A stretch of DNA of 64,000 nt, taken from the NCBI RefSeq assembly GCF_031143425.1, contig NC_090439.1, positions 356,866,027 to 356,930,026 on the forward strand, read 5' to 3'. Below the pieces are notes generated by a model. That model saw only the letters and a list, made by a program, of their open reading frames with translations. It was not told the origin of the DNA and made no database searches. Both the position numbers and the translations under genes were made by a program. Below, one piece after another: positions 12,662-24,600 of the stretch. The stretch is from Pleurodeles waltl (Eukaryota > Chordata > Amphibia > Caudata > Salamandridae). How positions within the stretch are numbered: the stretch's first letter is position 1; each line of letters begins with the position of its first letter.

Positions 12662-12967
12662 AACAATCAATAAAACTCAAAATGCCTTTGTCATTTGTAT
12701 ATGAGATCATACTGCAAATGAGAGAGATGATTTGGATCTGAGTGACCACGACTTCCCTGAGAAGTTCCAAAGATGTCATGCGCTCGGCTGCCCAATCATC
12801 TCTTCCCCTTGGGAGAGATGAGGCACTGCTAGTTAGCCGGAGCAAAACCGGATTTGGGATGACAGTGGTCCTTCCGAGTGGGTAAGACTTAGTCCCCCAC
12901 ACCAGGAACAACCCTGCTACCTAGAAGTCCAGTAGTCTCATTTAGGATAATGAGAGCCCACGCGACA

Positions 12968-12985
12968 TGGCGCCGCAAACGATTG
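12968..12985 (+). other. ERV-A primer-binding site
   Basis: TGGCGCCGCAAACGATTG directly follows the LTR end. The first seven bases equal the start of tRNA-Lys-type retroviral primer sites; the remainder diverges. The position is certain from the LTR boundary; the tRNA identity is tentative. Confidence 0.65.
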
Positions 12986-13196
12986 GTCTGGCTCTAATTT
13001 TCGGGTCCGGCTGACTCTCTCGGTCTCATATATTGACTCCTCGGTTCCGTTAACGGAGACGTCTGTGGAGCTGAGGATTTCCGCCACCACATTATAGGTA
13101 TGTCCTATTGTTTTGTGGTTGGTTGTTCAAGCTTGAACTTTGAAAGGAAAACCCCGATATTGGTGTGCCTTTTCTGACCTAGTGCTGTTTTTAAAA

Positions 13197-14720
13197 ATGG
13201 CGAATCCTAAAGTAGTGAATATAGCGCTTAATATGCGACAACCGCTCACAGGACATCTGATAGCACATGGTCTGAGGAGCCAGGGGGGTCCAGTCACGTT
13301 TGTGGTGGACGCCCATGCAGCTTATAGAACAGAGCTTTTTTATTCTTGGGTCGTATTTCCAGCAGTTGATGGGGGTACACACACTTTTCATGACTACACT
13401 ATTGCGAATGTTCCTGGACAATACAGGGCATATGCATACTTAGAGATACCTTTATCTTATCAAGAACACCATAATTGGCTTGATGGCACCATCCCACACA
13501 CTGAGGCACAAGTTAGGTTAGGTCCACTGAGTAATGATGGTCCTACCTGGCCTTTATTAGCTACATATACACCATATCCTGCGGTTGCTAACTTGGCGGT
13601 GGCTGAAGTTCGTCGTTTATATCTAGACTTAGCTACTACATACAGAAGACTGGTCCAGTTTGTAATGCAGACATTAAATACTAATGCAGCGCGTGCTGCT
13701 CCGGCGCAACGACATGCGGGGGTTCCGGGTATCAATCCGGCCACTGTACACTCAGTTATGGGTAAAGTACCGGCTAAACGAGAGGAAACTCCATTTTGGC
13801 TGGCGCAAAAAATTAATACGCTGGAAGCAGTATTTCCCCATATGGGACCTCAGGATAAACATAGAATATTGACGATGTGTTTGCCGTATGGAATGGTTCC
13901 TACTGTGGATCTTTGTAATACTTGGGGCACGGTGTTTTCCGCGCTCTACACTACAGCACACGGTACACCAACATTGGCTAATCTACCAGAAGTGCTGAAA
14001 CAAATTCAGGATGAATATGGGGCTGCCCCAGCCTTAGATTTAGGGATGCAGCTGATGGGCAATTTTGCTGCAGTTTCTTCTATTATTTTGAGTAATCTCA
14101 AAGGAGAGGTAGTAGCACTAGCGGTGCGTATGCATCTTCGAGACGTCCCGCAACTTAATCAAGAGAGGGAGCTGCCGAGAATAATAGTAGAAACATATTA
14201 GAGTATCGGTCGTAATAGCCTAGGGGCTAAACCGCAAAAAACACAATTACAGGGTAAGAGTAGTAAGGATACTACTAAACAACAGCAACCTGAGGGTACT
14301 AAAAAGCACTGGGAGAAGAAACAACAAACACCTAAAAAAGACAGGGGACAATCTCCGCAGCCAGAGACCCCACAGACTAGGTATAATCTCAGGAATAGGG
14401 ATAATTTGAAGACGCCTGATAGATATCAATATACTGATACACGCCAATCTTGTTCCTTTCAGGACTCATCGGAAAAGAGAAATGAGAGAGGTGGGTAGTC
14501 AGAGCGGAGAACAGAGTACGTGAAACCGAGACAGGAATCACAACGCTCAACGGAGGTTTCTGACAAGAAAGAAGAGAAACCGATCCAACAAAAGCAGCAA
14601 TTTAAAAAGAAGAAGGTGGCGGCAGTCTCAGTTAGACATGCCACACAAGAAGAGAGTTTCTTGAAGAACAAGACAGGGGCGTTAGCACTGTTAGACAGCG
14701 CGGCATTGAGCATCATTGAG
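13197..14720 (+). pseudogene. gag: ERV-A gag (nonsense-mutated)
   Basis: This is the structural capsid polyprotein. The start at 13197 (AAAATGG) is chosen because the open copy in ERV-B starts at the matching ATG with the same MANP residues. The frame runs 334 codons to a TAG at 14199, where B has a sense codon. Homology continues past it through a basic, Gln/Lys/Arg-rich tail with a second TAG near 14497. There is no CCHC knuckle, as in foamy Gag. A one-base deletion near 14660 puts the gag and pol frames together, so the original gag end is lost. The N-terminal two thirds has no motif I recognise. Confidence 0.8.
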
Positions 14721-17700
14721 CGCACTATAAACGCCATCTTTTGGGACTGTGTGGTCAAATTGTATGACATTCTGCTGGCCGAACAGGATTGGCCCCCAGA
14801 CTTTGTTTGCGACTATCTAGTTGGGGAGGAGGTTATTACACCTTCATTCTCACCACTTGCTCCAGGAGAACTAGCAGAGTCCTATAGTAATACATGGGCA
14901 CTGGCACAAGCACCCGCCTTATATAGAAATCATGTGGGGTGGGATAGGGATTCACCTTATCATGTAATTCCGATAAAGGGCGAACCTCAGCCGCAACCGC
15001 AATATCCTATAAAATTTGAGGCAAGGGCATCGGTGACGAAAAAACGTACACAATTGGAGTACCAGGGCGTTATTGCACCCTGTGTCTCGCTGATGAATAA
15101 TCCCTTATTTCCTGTAGCTAAACTGGACCATTCTTATAGGATAGTGGTGGATTACAGACATTTATATGGACATACACGCACATATGCAATACAAAATTCA
15201 CACAGCGCAGCGCTCATGAATAATATTGTGCGTAGGAAATATAAAACAACTTTAGATATCTCAAATGGATTCTTCTGCCAGAATATAGTGCCCGAAAGTA
15301 GGGACTATACGAGCTTTAGTGCGTTTGGCTCTCAGAAAAAGTTTTGACGTTTGCCTCAGGGGTATAAGAATAGCCCAGGACTATTTTCGGCTTGTGTAAC
15401 TGAAATTCTGCACGAGTTGGATCCTGAAGCTTTGTCATATGTTGATGATATATATCTGACAGACAATGACTTACTGCAACATTTAAGGTGGGTAGCGCGC
15501 ATTGTCGTGGGATTTGCTGAAATTGGCTATAAATTAAATTTTAAAAAGTCAAAGATTGCCTTCCCCAGCGTCATTTTCCTGGGATATGAGTTGTCGAATG
15601 AGGGCAAGAGCTTGGCGCCACACTTTTTGGAAAAATTTGCACAGTTGCAACCTCCTAATACGATTCGGAAACTCCAGTCGTTATTGGGGTTTCTTTATTT
15701 TGGCAGAACTTACATTCCTGATTACGCTACACGTATAAAACCATTATACGAGTTGATTAGCCCGAATTTTTCGAGTAGGTTTTGGATGAATGAGCATACA
15801 CATATTCTTTGCGATTTGCAAACTGATCTCTTAGCAGTAAAGCATTTACACACACGGGACAATAAAACGCATCTAGTCATCAGGGTTATACCTGGGGCTG
15901 GTAGGTTTACGTATGTCACCTTTAATGAGGGTGAGACGGTCCTGATAGCATACAAGTCCCACTTGTATTCTGCTGCAGAACAACGTTTTGCACAGACTGA
16001 GAAAATTCTCACTGCTGTACAGATGGCTGTGATTAAACAACGACCTCTTGCCCAGGGCCAACGCATCGTTGTTGTTTCCCCGATTCCAGCCTTAGAGGCT
16101 GTTACAAAAGCGAGTGTTCCTAATTCGAAAGCTTTACACCTGCGATGGATACAATGGGCAACCACTGATGTAGATTACATATTTGACCCTAAACTGCAGA
16201 CTCAAGAATTTCTTCAGTATGAAATGGAGTACCCAGTTCCCGCTGGCACATTGCCTATTGACCAATATCAGGTGGTCATGTACACCGATGGCTCTGCGCA
16301 ACCAGCGGTTGGGACTAAACAACAGTATTCTGCTGCATGTGCAGTGGTGAGCGGCTATATGGAGGGGGAAGAGTTCTGCCCCCAACATACTTATACACAG
16401 ACCTTGGGAGACTGTACGGCACAGTTGGCTGAGCTGAAAGCTCTGTTGTTAGCCTTGGAACATGTGGATCCGGCAGTATTTACCTTACTGGTTTGTGATT
16501 CCTATTACTGTGTTCAGTCTTTCAATGAATATTTACATTACTGGAGGTTGAATGGGTTCAGAGATTCCAAAGGTAACACCATTAAACACAAATTGCTGTG
16601 GGGGGAAGGGTGCGGATTTGAAGGAGACGCTTCCTAAGGTCCATGTTGTGCATACACTTGGACACCAGCGCGTTGGAATACACGTTGCTGGGAATACTTT
16701 GGCTGATGAAGCCACGAAATCTGCAGTGGCAGTTGCCACTGTAGCCGCAGTAACTCATTTGAGTTCCAAACCAGACACAGAGATTTTGGCAGCCATAAAA
16801 GCTATGACTGATGGCACGCCATTTCCTAAAGTATTCCCTTCTAAATATAGTTATTGCATGGGTGGTATGCTGAACGCTGTGGTTAAGATCCCAGGCGTTG
16901 GTGTACGTGAAATGCCCAATAAAATTTAGCGACCTCGATTAATTACTGCAGCACATGAGGGGGCGGCATCTGCACATGCAGGCGTGGCTGCCACCATTTC
17001 ACTCTTACAGGCTCGTTATTGGTGGCCTGGTCTCTATAAGGAGACAAAGCAGTATGTCCTTTGTTGTGATATCTGCCAACAAATTAAAGTTTCCACGGCA
17101 AGACGCCCGCAGCAGACGCCTCTTCTGATATCAAATAAACCTTTACAGTGTGTGTACTTGGATCATTGTGGTCCGCTGTCACCAGATAGTGCATACAAAT
17201 ATATGTTGGTTGCTGTAGATTCGTGCTCCAGATTTGTGTGGGTCTGGCCACAGCGCTCGTCTGACGCTCGAACTGTTATTAAAGATTTGCGCATCTTTGT
17301 CGATACATATGCAGTTGCGGCTTTTCATTCGGACCAGGGCCCTGCTTTTGCCTCTAAAGCATTCAGGGACACCATGGCTTCGTTGGGGGTCCAGCTCCAG
17401 TTCTCGTCTCCATTTCATCCCGAGGGAAATTCTGTCGTGGAGCGTTTAAATCGCGATTTAAAGCAATCCTTAGCGGCCAGAGTTATAGGTACGGGTCGTA
17501 GATGGCTAGCCCACCTGTATGGAGTACAGAGAGCACTTAATAACTTGCCTAGAAGATCCCTGGGGGGTCGTACTTCATATGAGTGCCTGTTTGGAACACG
17601 AATGTATGTTCCTGATCTAGATGGTCCTGGTGTGGAGACGGCAAATACACCCTTTGACATAAATGATTATGTCACTGTTTTACAACAATTTCGTGAAGAT

Positions 17701-17985
17701 AACTCTTCTGCCAGTGCTTCCTCCACAGGAATTAAGGATGAACCAGTAACGCCTACTGGTTGGATTCCCAGAATTGGGGATCTTGTGCGTGAAAAGGTCG
17801 CGGTGAAAAAATAATTTGGCCCTTCCTATCGAGTGCCAGTCAGTGTGCTAGGGATCCACGGCACAAGAACTGTGATTTTGCCACAGCTGCAAGGGGCCAA
17901 AGGAAATCGCTTTGTTTCCATTGACAATGTCAAGTTACAACATGTGGCCGATTCTGCACAGCAGACCAAGAGGGACGCCCAGTAG
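14638..17985 (+). pseudogene. pol: ERV-A pol (protease, RT, RNase H, integrase; several breaks)
   Basis: The ATG at 14638 matches the pol start of ERV-B. The protease triad DSA is visible, but about 132 bp after it are missing. RT keeps LPQGYKNSP-like and YVDD motifs. RNase H keeps its TDGS aspartate. Integrase keeps the CxxC of its zinc finger, FHSDQG and the catalytic Glu. Breaks relative to B are a TGA at 15345, a one-base insertion near 16605, a TAG at 16927 and a TAA at 17812. The gene ends at TAG 17983 and overlaps the env start by about 59 bp. The domain order PR-RT-RH-IN is usual for retroviruses. Confidence 0.85.
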
Positions 17986-20036
17986 TTCCGGAATCCCTCT
18001 CACTACTGGGGAAGAAGTTCCGCTGCAGGTGATTTGCACCGACGCCATTTCCTCTCCGAGCTTGGGGAGGGTGGAAGCTGATCTTGCAATTGTTCCACTG
18101 ACGGCAAATAATTTGGAATATTTTGATCAAGTTGCTGTAAGTTCTACTGATATTGCTGAACATGTGGTCTACAGCGTGCCAAGGCGAGAGTCACCATCTG
18201 CTTCTTTGTTTACGGTTGCACCTTTTGCGAGAACTACCTCCGGCTGCTTTAACACCACTGATGATACCGTGTCGGACTCCTCGTCCTCTTCAACACCAGC
18301 CCTTGGTCCACGTAAGCTGCTGTGTTGGCTCAAACATACATATTTTGTTGTTCCTTGGAACTATCTGTGGCTTTTTATGATTGTGATGACTCTTTTCCTA
18401 TGGCTGGGGTTTGTAGTTACCTTTTTTCTGGTATTACATGGTCATTTTCTTCCTGAACGATCGGAGATGGAGCACGTGGAGAAGGTTTTGAAACCGCATT
18501 TTTCATCAAATATGGTTCGAAGAGACTTGTCCTTTGTGAACATTTCTGCTGTACCGATGCCGGATGGGGTTGTGTGGGATAGAGTAATGTTTGATATATA
18601 TGGTCCCACTGAGATAAGTCAAATACCGTATGTTCTCAAATTGTCAATGAATGATATCGTTATACCAGGCATTGTTTCTGATGATTGGGATGTAAAGACG
18701 GTAGATTCTATGTTGACAGAATTGCAATATTATACTGTCTATCAAAATGAAGATGCTTACCAATTTAGAGATAATTATGGTGACATGTTTTGCTACAATA
18801 ATTATGGACACCACTTTATTCATAAAGCTAGTAGCCCTAAATCAATATTTGAGTATATGCAATGGGAACATTTCCCAACTCCTCCACAGGGGAGTTCTAA
18901 AACCTATTCTGATAAATTTGCATATTTTTCTGGGCATAATCAACAGAGTGCTAAGTCTTACTATTGTATGGTTACTCTGCATACTAATAAGCAAATGTTA
19001 TTGACTGATACTAAATTGCTGTATTCAAATTTGTTTGTATCCGAACTTTCAGTTGAGGGGTATGAATACTGGTCCAAAACTGTTGATTTGAAAAGTGTCT
19101 GGGGAACGAAGAATTGGCAGATGCGGGGTAGGGACACTTTGTTTGCCTATCTCCACTCTGCAATTCACTTCTTGTTTAAAGCATATTCCGGTGGGCAGAT
19201 ATGAGAAGTTGGGAGACAGTTACATACATGAGGTGTGGGAGCTTCCCTTTCTATACAGATGTCTTAATGGTATGAGGGAGGTTTTTCTCAGCGGTAGCAA
19301 ATGCAAAACTTCTGTCAGCCATTCGATGGTTTGTAAGCAGCTGTCTTTGCATGGGGCGTGTAATGCCTCGATTGCGAACTTAGCTTGCTATCTTAAGGGA
19401 GTTCCAGTCCCAGTAATTAAAAACACTTTCCAGGTGCTTTCAAACGGCAGCTACATCCTTCTTAACAGTGAAGCCTGTTGTGGCATGCGTGCCGGAATAG
19501 TTTATGTAGTCATTGTCACCAAGGCCGTTACGTGCTGTGGGAATGTGTTGTTCCCCCCACTCAATTTAGGGAGGTAGCGGACATCTGGCCTCACATTGCT
19601 ACTTCCAAGGTGAATTTCGACAAGTTGAGTCGACTGAAGGCTCTATTGTTTCAAAAAGCATGTGGCCCTTACATCTGCACGCGAGACCTACGCACTTCAG
19701 GTGGCGAGGTCATCGGCAGAAATACAGTCCCTATTAAATACTAACTTTCCGAGCCACTTTGGTGAACTCGTGGGACGTATATTTAATGCGTCCAGCACTG
19801 CTGGAATTGCACATTTTTTCAAAGCCGTTGGTGTTGGTTTTGCCCATACCTTCTCTTCCATATTCGGTTTGATACCTTCGGCTATTCATTCTATTTTCGG
19901 AAGCATTTTTGGGAGATTTCCGATTACTTTGGCTTTGTTGGCTGGTGTTTTGCTGTTGCTGTTGTTCTTCCGCAATGGCTTTCCCACCGCAACGAGATCC
20001 CATATTGGCGCTCCCGTCAGCGCAGCTGTGTCGTGA
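17927..20036 (+). pseudogene. env: ERV-A env (large internal deletion, frameshifts)
   Basis: This is the envelope glycoprotein gene. The start is taken at ATG 17927 (MSSYNMWP), shared with ERV-B. A cytoplasmic-type N-terminus of about 140 residues precedes a strong hydrophobic span (about 18355-18440), like the foamy Env leader peptide. Near 19140 the sequence jumps over what corresponds to about 1.14 kb in B (B 60134-61270). This removes the end of the surface subunit, the furin site and the fusion region. Downstream, a one-base loss near 19553 and a one-base gain near 19655 shift the frame out and back. The C-terminal anchor (LLAGVLLLLLFF) survives and the gene ends at 20036. Confidence 0.8.
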
Positions 20037-20468
20037 ACGCATGATGCAGCATTTTGGAGCAACACTCCCAGGACAGTTGGAGTGTGACTGGTCTCTGTCA
20101 TTCCGACCGGTTTTGGATTGTGTGCAACCCGTGTTTCGGTGCCTTTGGTGCTCGTTTGAACATGCACTGGCTCTCTGTCTCTCACTACAGCGCCCCCGGT
20201 GGTTGATACTAATCTGTTGATGTTCCCGATTAGGGCTCATTCCCAGACTTGTGCACTGCGGTTGTATTTGCTTCGTGCGGCAGTTTATGAGATTCCCTTC
20301 CTGGAGGAAGATGGTATTGTCTCATTCATAGGCCCTGCACGGGGTGCTGCCCTGGATGGTTCTGGGGCTTTGGAACACACCTGCTCCATGATAGTTTTTG
20401 GCGTGGATTTTCCAGTGTTGACATCTGTCGAAGTGGAGGATCTCCTGCTTTCCGTGGCTTCCGTCTAA
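19975..20468 (+). pseudogene. ERV-A accessory ORF (one frameshift)
   Basis: ATG 19975 (MAFPPQRDP) overlaps the last 62 bases of env in another frame. The protein is homologous along its length to the open 164-aa ORF at 62104-62598. A one-base deletion near 20195 splits it into two frames, and the second runs to the stop at 20466. Foamy viruses carry their transactivator and related genes at this position, but I see no recognisable Tas or Bet motif. The function is unknown. Confidence 0.7.
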
Positions 20469-20640
20469 AAATTTGATTTTTTGGTAATTGACATTGTATA
20501 GAATTTGGCTTTACCGTCACATGCTTACCAATTTAAATTAGTTTTCTGCTTTGATGTCCTCTGGACTTGTCGAAATATATTTGGTATATTTTTTGTATCT
20601 GGGGCATATTTTTATATTATTAGAACCACTTGCTACCGAC

Positions 20641-20650
20641 AAGGGGAGGG
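20641..20650 (+). other. ERV-A polypurine tract
   Basis: AAGGGGAGGG lies immediately before the TG of the 3' LTR, as expected for the plus-strand primer. It is identical at 62764-62773 in ERV-B. Confidence 0.85.
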
Positions 20651-21660
20651 TGTAGTGTGGTCAGTTTTATGTATCCTTTGCGCGTTAGCTTCAGGCGTTA
20701 GGCCTTTGTGCACTTTGCCCTGGATGTATTTTATTCCTTTGCTCGCAGCTTAGAGCCTCTGTGCACTTTGCTCTAAATGCTTTTTATTCAGCTTCGTACT
20801 GTTATTTTTCAAATAGCCAGTTCTAGGGTCTTGTTTTATTTTTTATATCACACTGTTTAGCCTACTTCAGCACTGGAATTCTCAATAACACATTCTTGTT
20901 CACTCTGTGCTTCAGTCAAGGATACAGTCTGGTACATTGCCGATAGACGTGGTAGGAGTTTAGTCTTTGGCATTCTTGCGTAGGGACATTTTGTGATCAC
21001 ACTGACATGTTAGTTATAAAAACACTTCCTTGTCCTAATACACGCAAGAGGAAGATTCCGACCAGGGAACCACAACTAGACGCTGACTGCCTCGTTGCAG
21101 ATGCTGAACCAGATCACAGGCCTTTGCTCAGGTATGAGGGTTGATGGCTTCCCAGGGAATCTGAAAGGCAAGTTAGAAGCTTAACATGCTGTGCTCGTAA
21201 TAGAACTAAATGAGAGAGAGTAGAATTTATTAACACCATGATAGCGTTATTCTTATGTTTCACTCTCCTCGTGACTATTTCAATCCTACTGTGTTGTATG
21301 GTTCTGGTTATTGCGGCTCATGCCTTAATATCTAAAATGCAGTTGTTTTATTAAAACAATCTATAAAACTTAAACTGCCTTTGTCATTTGTATATGAGAT
21401 CATACTGTAAATGAGAGAGCTGGTTTGGATCTGAATGACTACGACTTCCCTGAGAAGTTCCAAAGATGTCATGCGCTCGGCTGCCCAATCATCTCTTCCC
21501 CTTGGGAGAGATGAGGCACTGCTAGTTAGCCGGAGCAAAAACAGATTTGGGGTGACAGTGGTCCTTCCGAATGGGTAAGACTTAGTCCCCCACACCAGGA
21601 ACAACCCTGCTACCTAGAAATCCAGTAGTCTCATTTAGGATAATGAGAGCCCATTCGACA
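20651..21660 (+). repeat. ERV-A 3' LTR
   Basis: It runs from TGTAGTGTGG to CATTCGACA, followed by AGTC, which also precedes the 5' LTR. It is about 97% identical to 11961-12967 by eye count. It carries the TATA, splice-donor and ORF38 equivalents. Confidence 0.9.
21238..21354 (+). CDS. ORF38, ERV-A 3' LTR copy
   Basis: This is the same 38-codon hydrophobic frame as at 12545. Relative to the 5' copy it has Ser-to-Ala in the tail and Ser-to-Leu before the final FY, and it is otherwise the same frame. In this position it would lie near the 3' end of every proviral transcript, just before the ATTAAA hexamer. Confidence 0.45.
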   Translation: MIALFLCFTLLVTISILLCCMVLVIAAHALISKMQLFY

Positions 21661-24600
21661 AGTCGAGATGAGATGAGATGAGATTCCTACCTGTCTAGTA
21701 GAGTCAAGAGGAGTTGAGATTCCTACCTGTCGAGTAGATTCGAGATGAGATAAGTCGAGATGAGATGAGTCAAGATGAGATGAGATTCTTACCTGTTGAG
21801 TAGAGAAGAGTTGAGATGAGACGAGATTCCTACCTGTCGAGTAGGGTCGAGAGGAGATGAAATGAGTCGAGCTGAGATGAGTCAAGATGAGATGAGATTC
21901 CCACCTGTCGATTAGAGTCGAGATGAGATGAGATTCTAGCCTGTTGAGTAGAGTCGAGATGAGTTGAGATGAGGTTCTTACCTGTTGAGTAGAGCCGAGA
22001 TGAGATGAGACTCCTAGCAGTTGAGTAGAGTTGAGATGAGATGAGATGAGATTCCTACTTGTCGAGTAGATTCGAGATGAGATGAGATTCCTACCGGTCG
22101 AGTGGAGTCGAGATAAGTTGAGATGAGATTCTTACCTGTTGAGTATAGTTGAGATGAGAGTCGAGATAAGTTGAGATGAGATTTTTACCTGTTGAGTATC
22201 GTTGAGATGAGTTGAGTTGAGTCGAGATGGGTCGAGATGCGCTCAGTCAAGATGAGATGAGTCAAGATGAGATGAGTTGAGATGAGATGAGATTCCTACC
22301 TGTTGAGTAGAGTCTAGATGATATGAGTTGAGATTCCTACCAGTCGAGTAGAGTGGAGATCAGTCGGGATGAGATGATTCGAGATGAGTCAAGATGAGGT
22401 TTTTACCTGCTGAGAAGAGTTGAGATCAGATGAGATAAGATTCCTACCTATTGGGTAGAGTCGAGATAGGTTGAGATGAGATTCTTACCTGTTGAGAAGA
22501 GTTGAGATAAGATGAGATTCCTACCTGGCAAGTAGAGTCAAGATGAGTTGAGATTCTTACCTGTCGAGTAGAGTCAAGATGAGATGAGATTCCTACCTGT
22601 CGAGATGAGAGGAGTCGAGATGAGATGAGATTCTTACCTGTTGAGTAGAGTTGAGATGAGTCGAGATTAGATGAGAAGAGATTCCTACCTGTCGAGTAGG
22701 GTCGAGATGAGTAGAGATGAGTCGAGATGAGTCGAGATGAGATGAGATTCCTACCTGTCGAGTAGAGTTGAGATGAGATTCTTACCTGTTGAGTATAGTT
22801 GAGATGAGTCAAGATGAGATGAGATGAGTCAAGATGAGATGAGATGAGATTCCTACCGGTCGAGTAGAGTTGAGATAAGTTGAGATGAGATTTTTACCTG
22901 TTGAGTATAGTTGGGTCGAGATGGGTCAAGATGGGTCGAGATGGGTCGAGATGGGTCAAGATGAGTTCAGTCAAGAGGAGCTGCGTCGAGATGAGATTCC
23001 TACCTGTCGAGTAGAGTCGAGATGAGATGAGATTCTTACCTGTTGAGATGAGGAGTTGAGATGAGATTCCTACCTGTTGAGTAGAGTCGAGATGAGATGA
23101 GTTGAGATGAGATTCCTACCTGTAGAGTGGAGTTGAGATGAGACAAGATTCCTACATGTCGAGTAGAGTCGAGATGAGGTGAGATGAGTTGAGATGAGTT
23201 GAGTCAAGATGAGATGAGATTCCTACCTGTCGAGTAGTCGAGATGAGGTGAGATGAGTTGAGAGGAGATGAGATGAGATTCCGACCTGTCAAATAGAGTC
23301 GAGATGAGATTAGTCGAGATGAGATGAGATGAAATGTGATTCCAACCTGTCGAGTAGAGTCCAGATGAGATGAGATGATGTGAGATGAGTCCAGATGAGA
23401 TGAGATTCCAACCTGTCGAGTAGAGTCCAGATGAGGTGAGGTGATGTGAGATGAGTCCAGATGAGATGAGATTCCTACCTGTCGAGTAGAGTCGAGAGGA
23501 GATGAGATTCCTACCTGTTGAGTAGAGTCGGGATGAGATGAGATGTGATTCCTACCTGTGGAGTACAGTTGAGATGTGATGAGATGAGATTCTTACCTGT
23601 GGAGTATAGTTGAGATGAGATTCCTACCTGTCGAGTACAGTCAAGAGGAGTTGAGATTCCTACCTGTCGAGTAGAGTCGAGATGAGATAAGTAGAGATGA
23701 GATAAGTCAAGATGAGATGAGAATCCTATCTGTCGAGATGAGAGGAGTCGAGATTCTTACCTGTTAAGTAGAGTTGAGATGAGATGTCAAGATGAGTCGA
23801 GATGAGATTCTTACCTGTTGAGTAGAGTTGAGATGAGATTCCTACCTGTCGAGTACAGTCATGAGGAGTTGAGATTCCTACATGTCGAGTAGAGTCGAGA
23901 TGAGATAAGTAGAGATGAGATAAGTCGAGATGAGATGAGATTCCTACTTCTTGAGTAGAGTTAGGATGATATGAGTTGAGATTCCTACCTGTTGAGTAGA
24001 GTGAAGATGAGTTGAGATTCCTACCTGTTGTGTAGAGTCCAGATGAGATAAGTCGAGATGAGATGAGTCAAGATGAGAGGAGATTCCTACCTGTCGAGAT
24101 GAGAGGAGTCGAGATGAGATGAGATTCTTACCTGTTGAGTAGAGTTGAGATGAGTTGAGATGAGTCGAGTCGAGATTCCTACCTGTCGAGTAGGGTCGAG
24201 AGGAGATGAGTCGAGGTGAGATGAGTCAAGATGAGATGAGATTCCCACCTGTCGATTAGAGTTGAGATGAGATTCTTGCCTGTCGAATAGAGTTGAGATG
24301 AGTTGAGATGAAATTCTTACCTGTTGAGTAGAGCCGAGATGAGATTCCTACCTGTTGAGTAGAGTTGAGATGAGATTCCTACCTGTCGAGTAGAGTCGAG
24401 ATAAGTTGAGATGAGATTCTTACCTGTTGAGTATAGTTGAGATGAGAAGAGTCGAGATGAGATGAGTCGAGATGAGATGACTCAAGATGAGATTCTTACC
24501 TGTTGAGTAGAGTTGAGATGAGATTCCTACCTGTCGAGTACAGTCAAGAGGAGTTGAGATTCTTACCTGTCGAGTAGAGTCGAGATGAGATAAGTCGAGA

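Larger units (their letters stand above)
11961..12967 (+). repeat. ERV-A 5' LTR
   Basis: It begins TGTACTGTGG and ends GCGACA directly before the TGGCGCC primer site. It matches 20651-21660 with about 30 differences. My tentative division is U3 to about 12355 (TATA at 12325), R to about 12690 (ATTAAA hexamer at 12656), and U5 to 12967. It contains the ORF38 reading frame. Confidence 0.9.
11961..21660 (+). mobile_element. ERV-A: foamy-like endogenous retrovirus, degraded provirus
   Basis: This is a full provirus of 9.7 kb with two LTRs of about 1 kb, a primer-binding site, gag, pol, env, an accessory ORF and a purine tract. It sits in the satellite between AGTC repeats. Foamy-virus traits are Gag without Cys-His boxes, pol in its own frame with N-terminal protease, a membrane-spanning Env leader and an ORF between env and the 3' LTR. 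All genes are broken. The LTRs differ at about 30 sites by eye, roughly 3%, so it appears older than ERV-B. An ERV-L assignment (same class III group) is possible; only a tree would decide. Confidence 0.85.

Noticed and set aside
12639..12911. 90-codon antisense ORF in the foamy-like LTRs (also 21332-21604; shorter at 53471-53677)
   Set aside because: Many amino-acid changes between A and B and loss of the N-terminus in B. It overlaps ORF38 and the U5 region, so conservation reflects the LTR.
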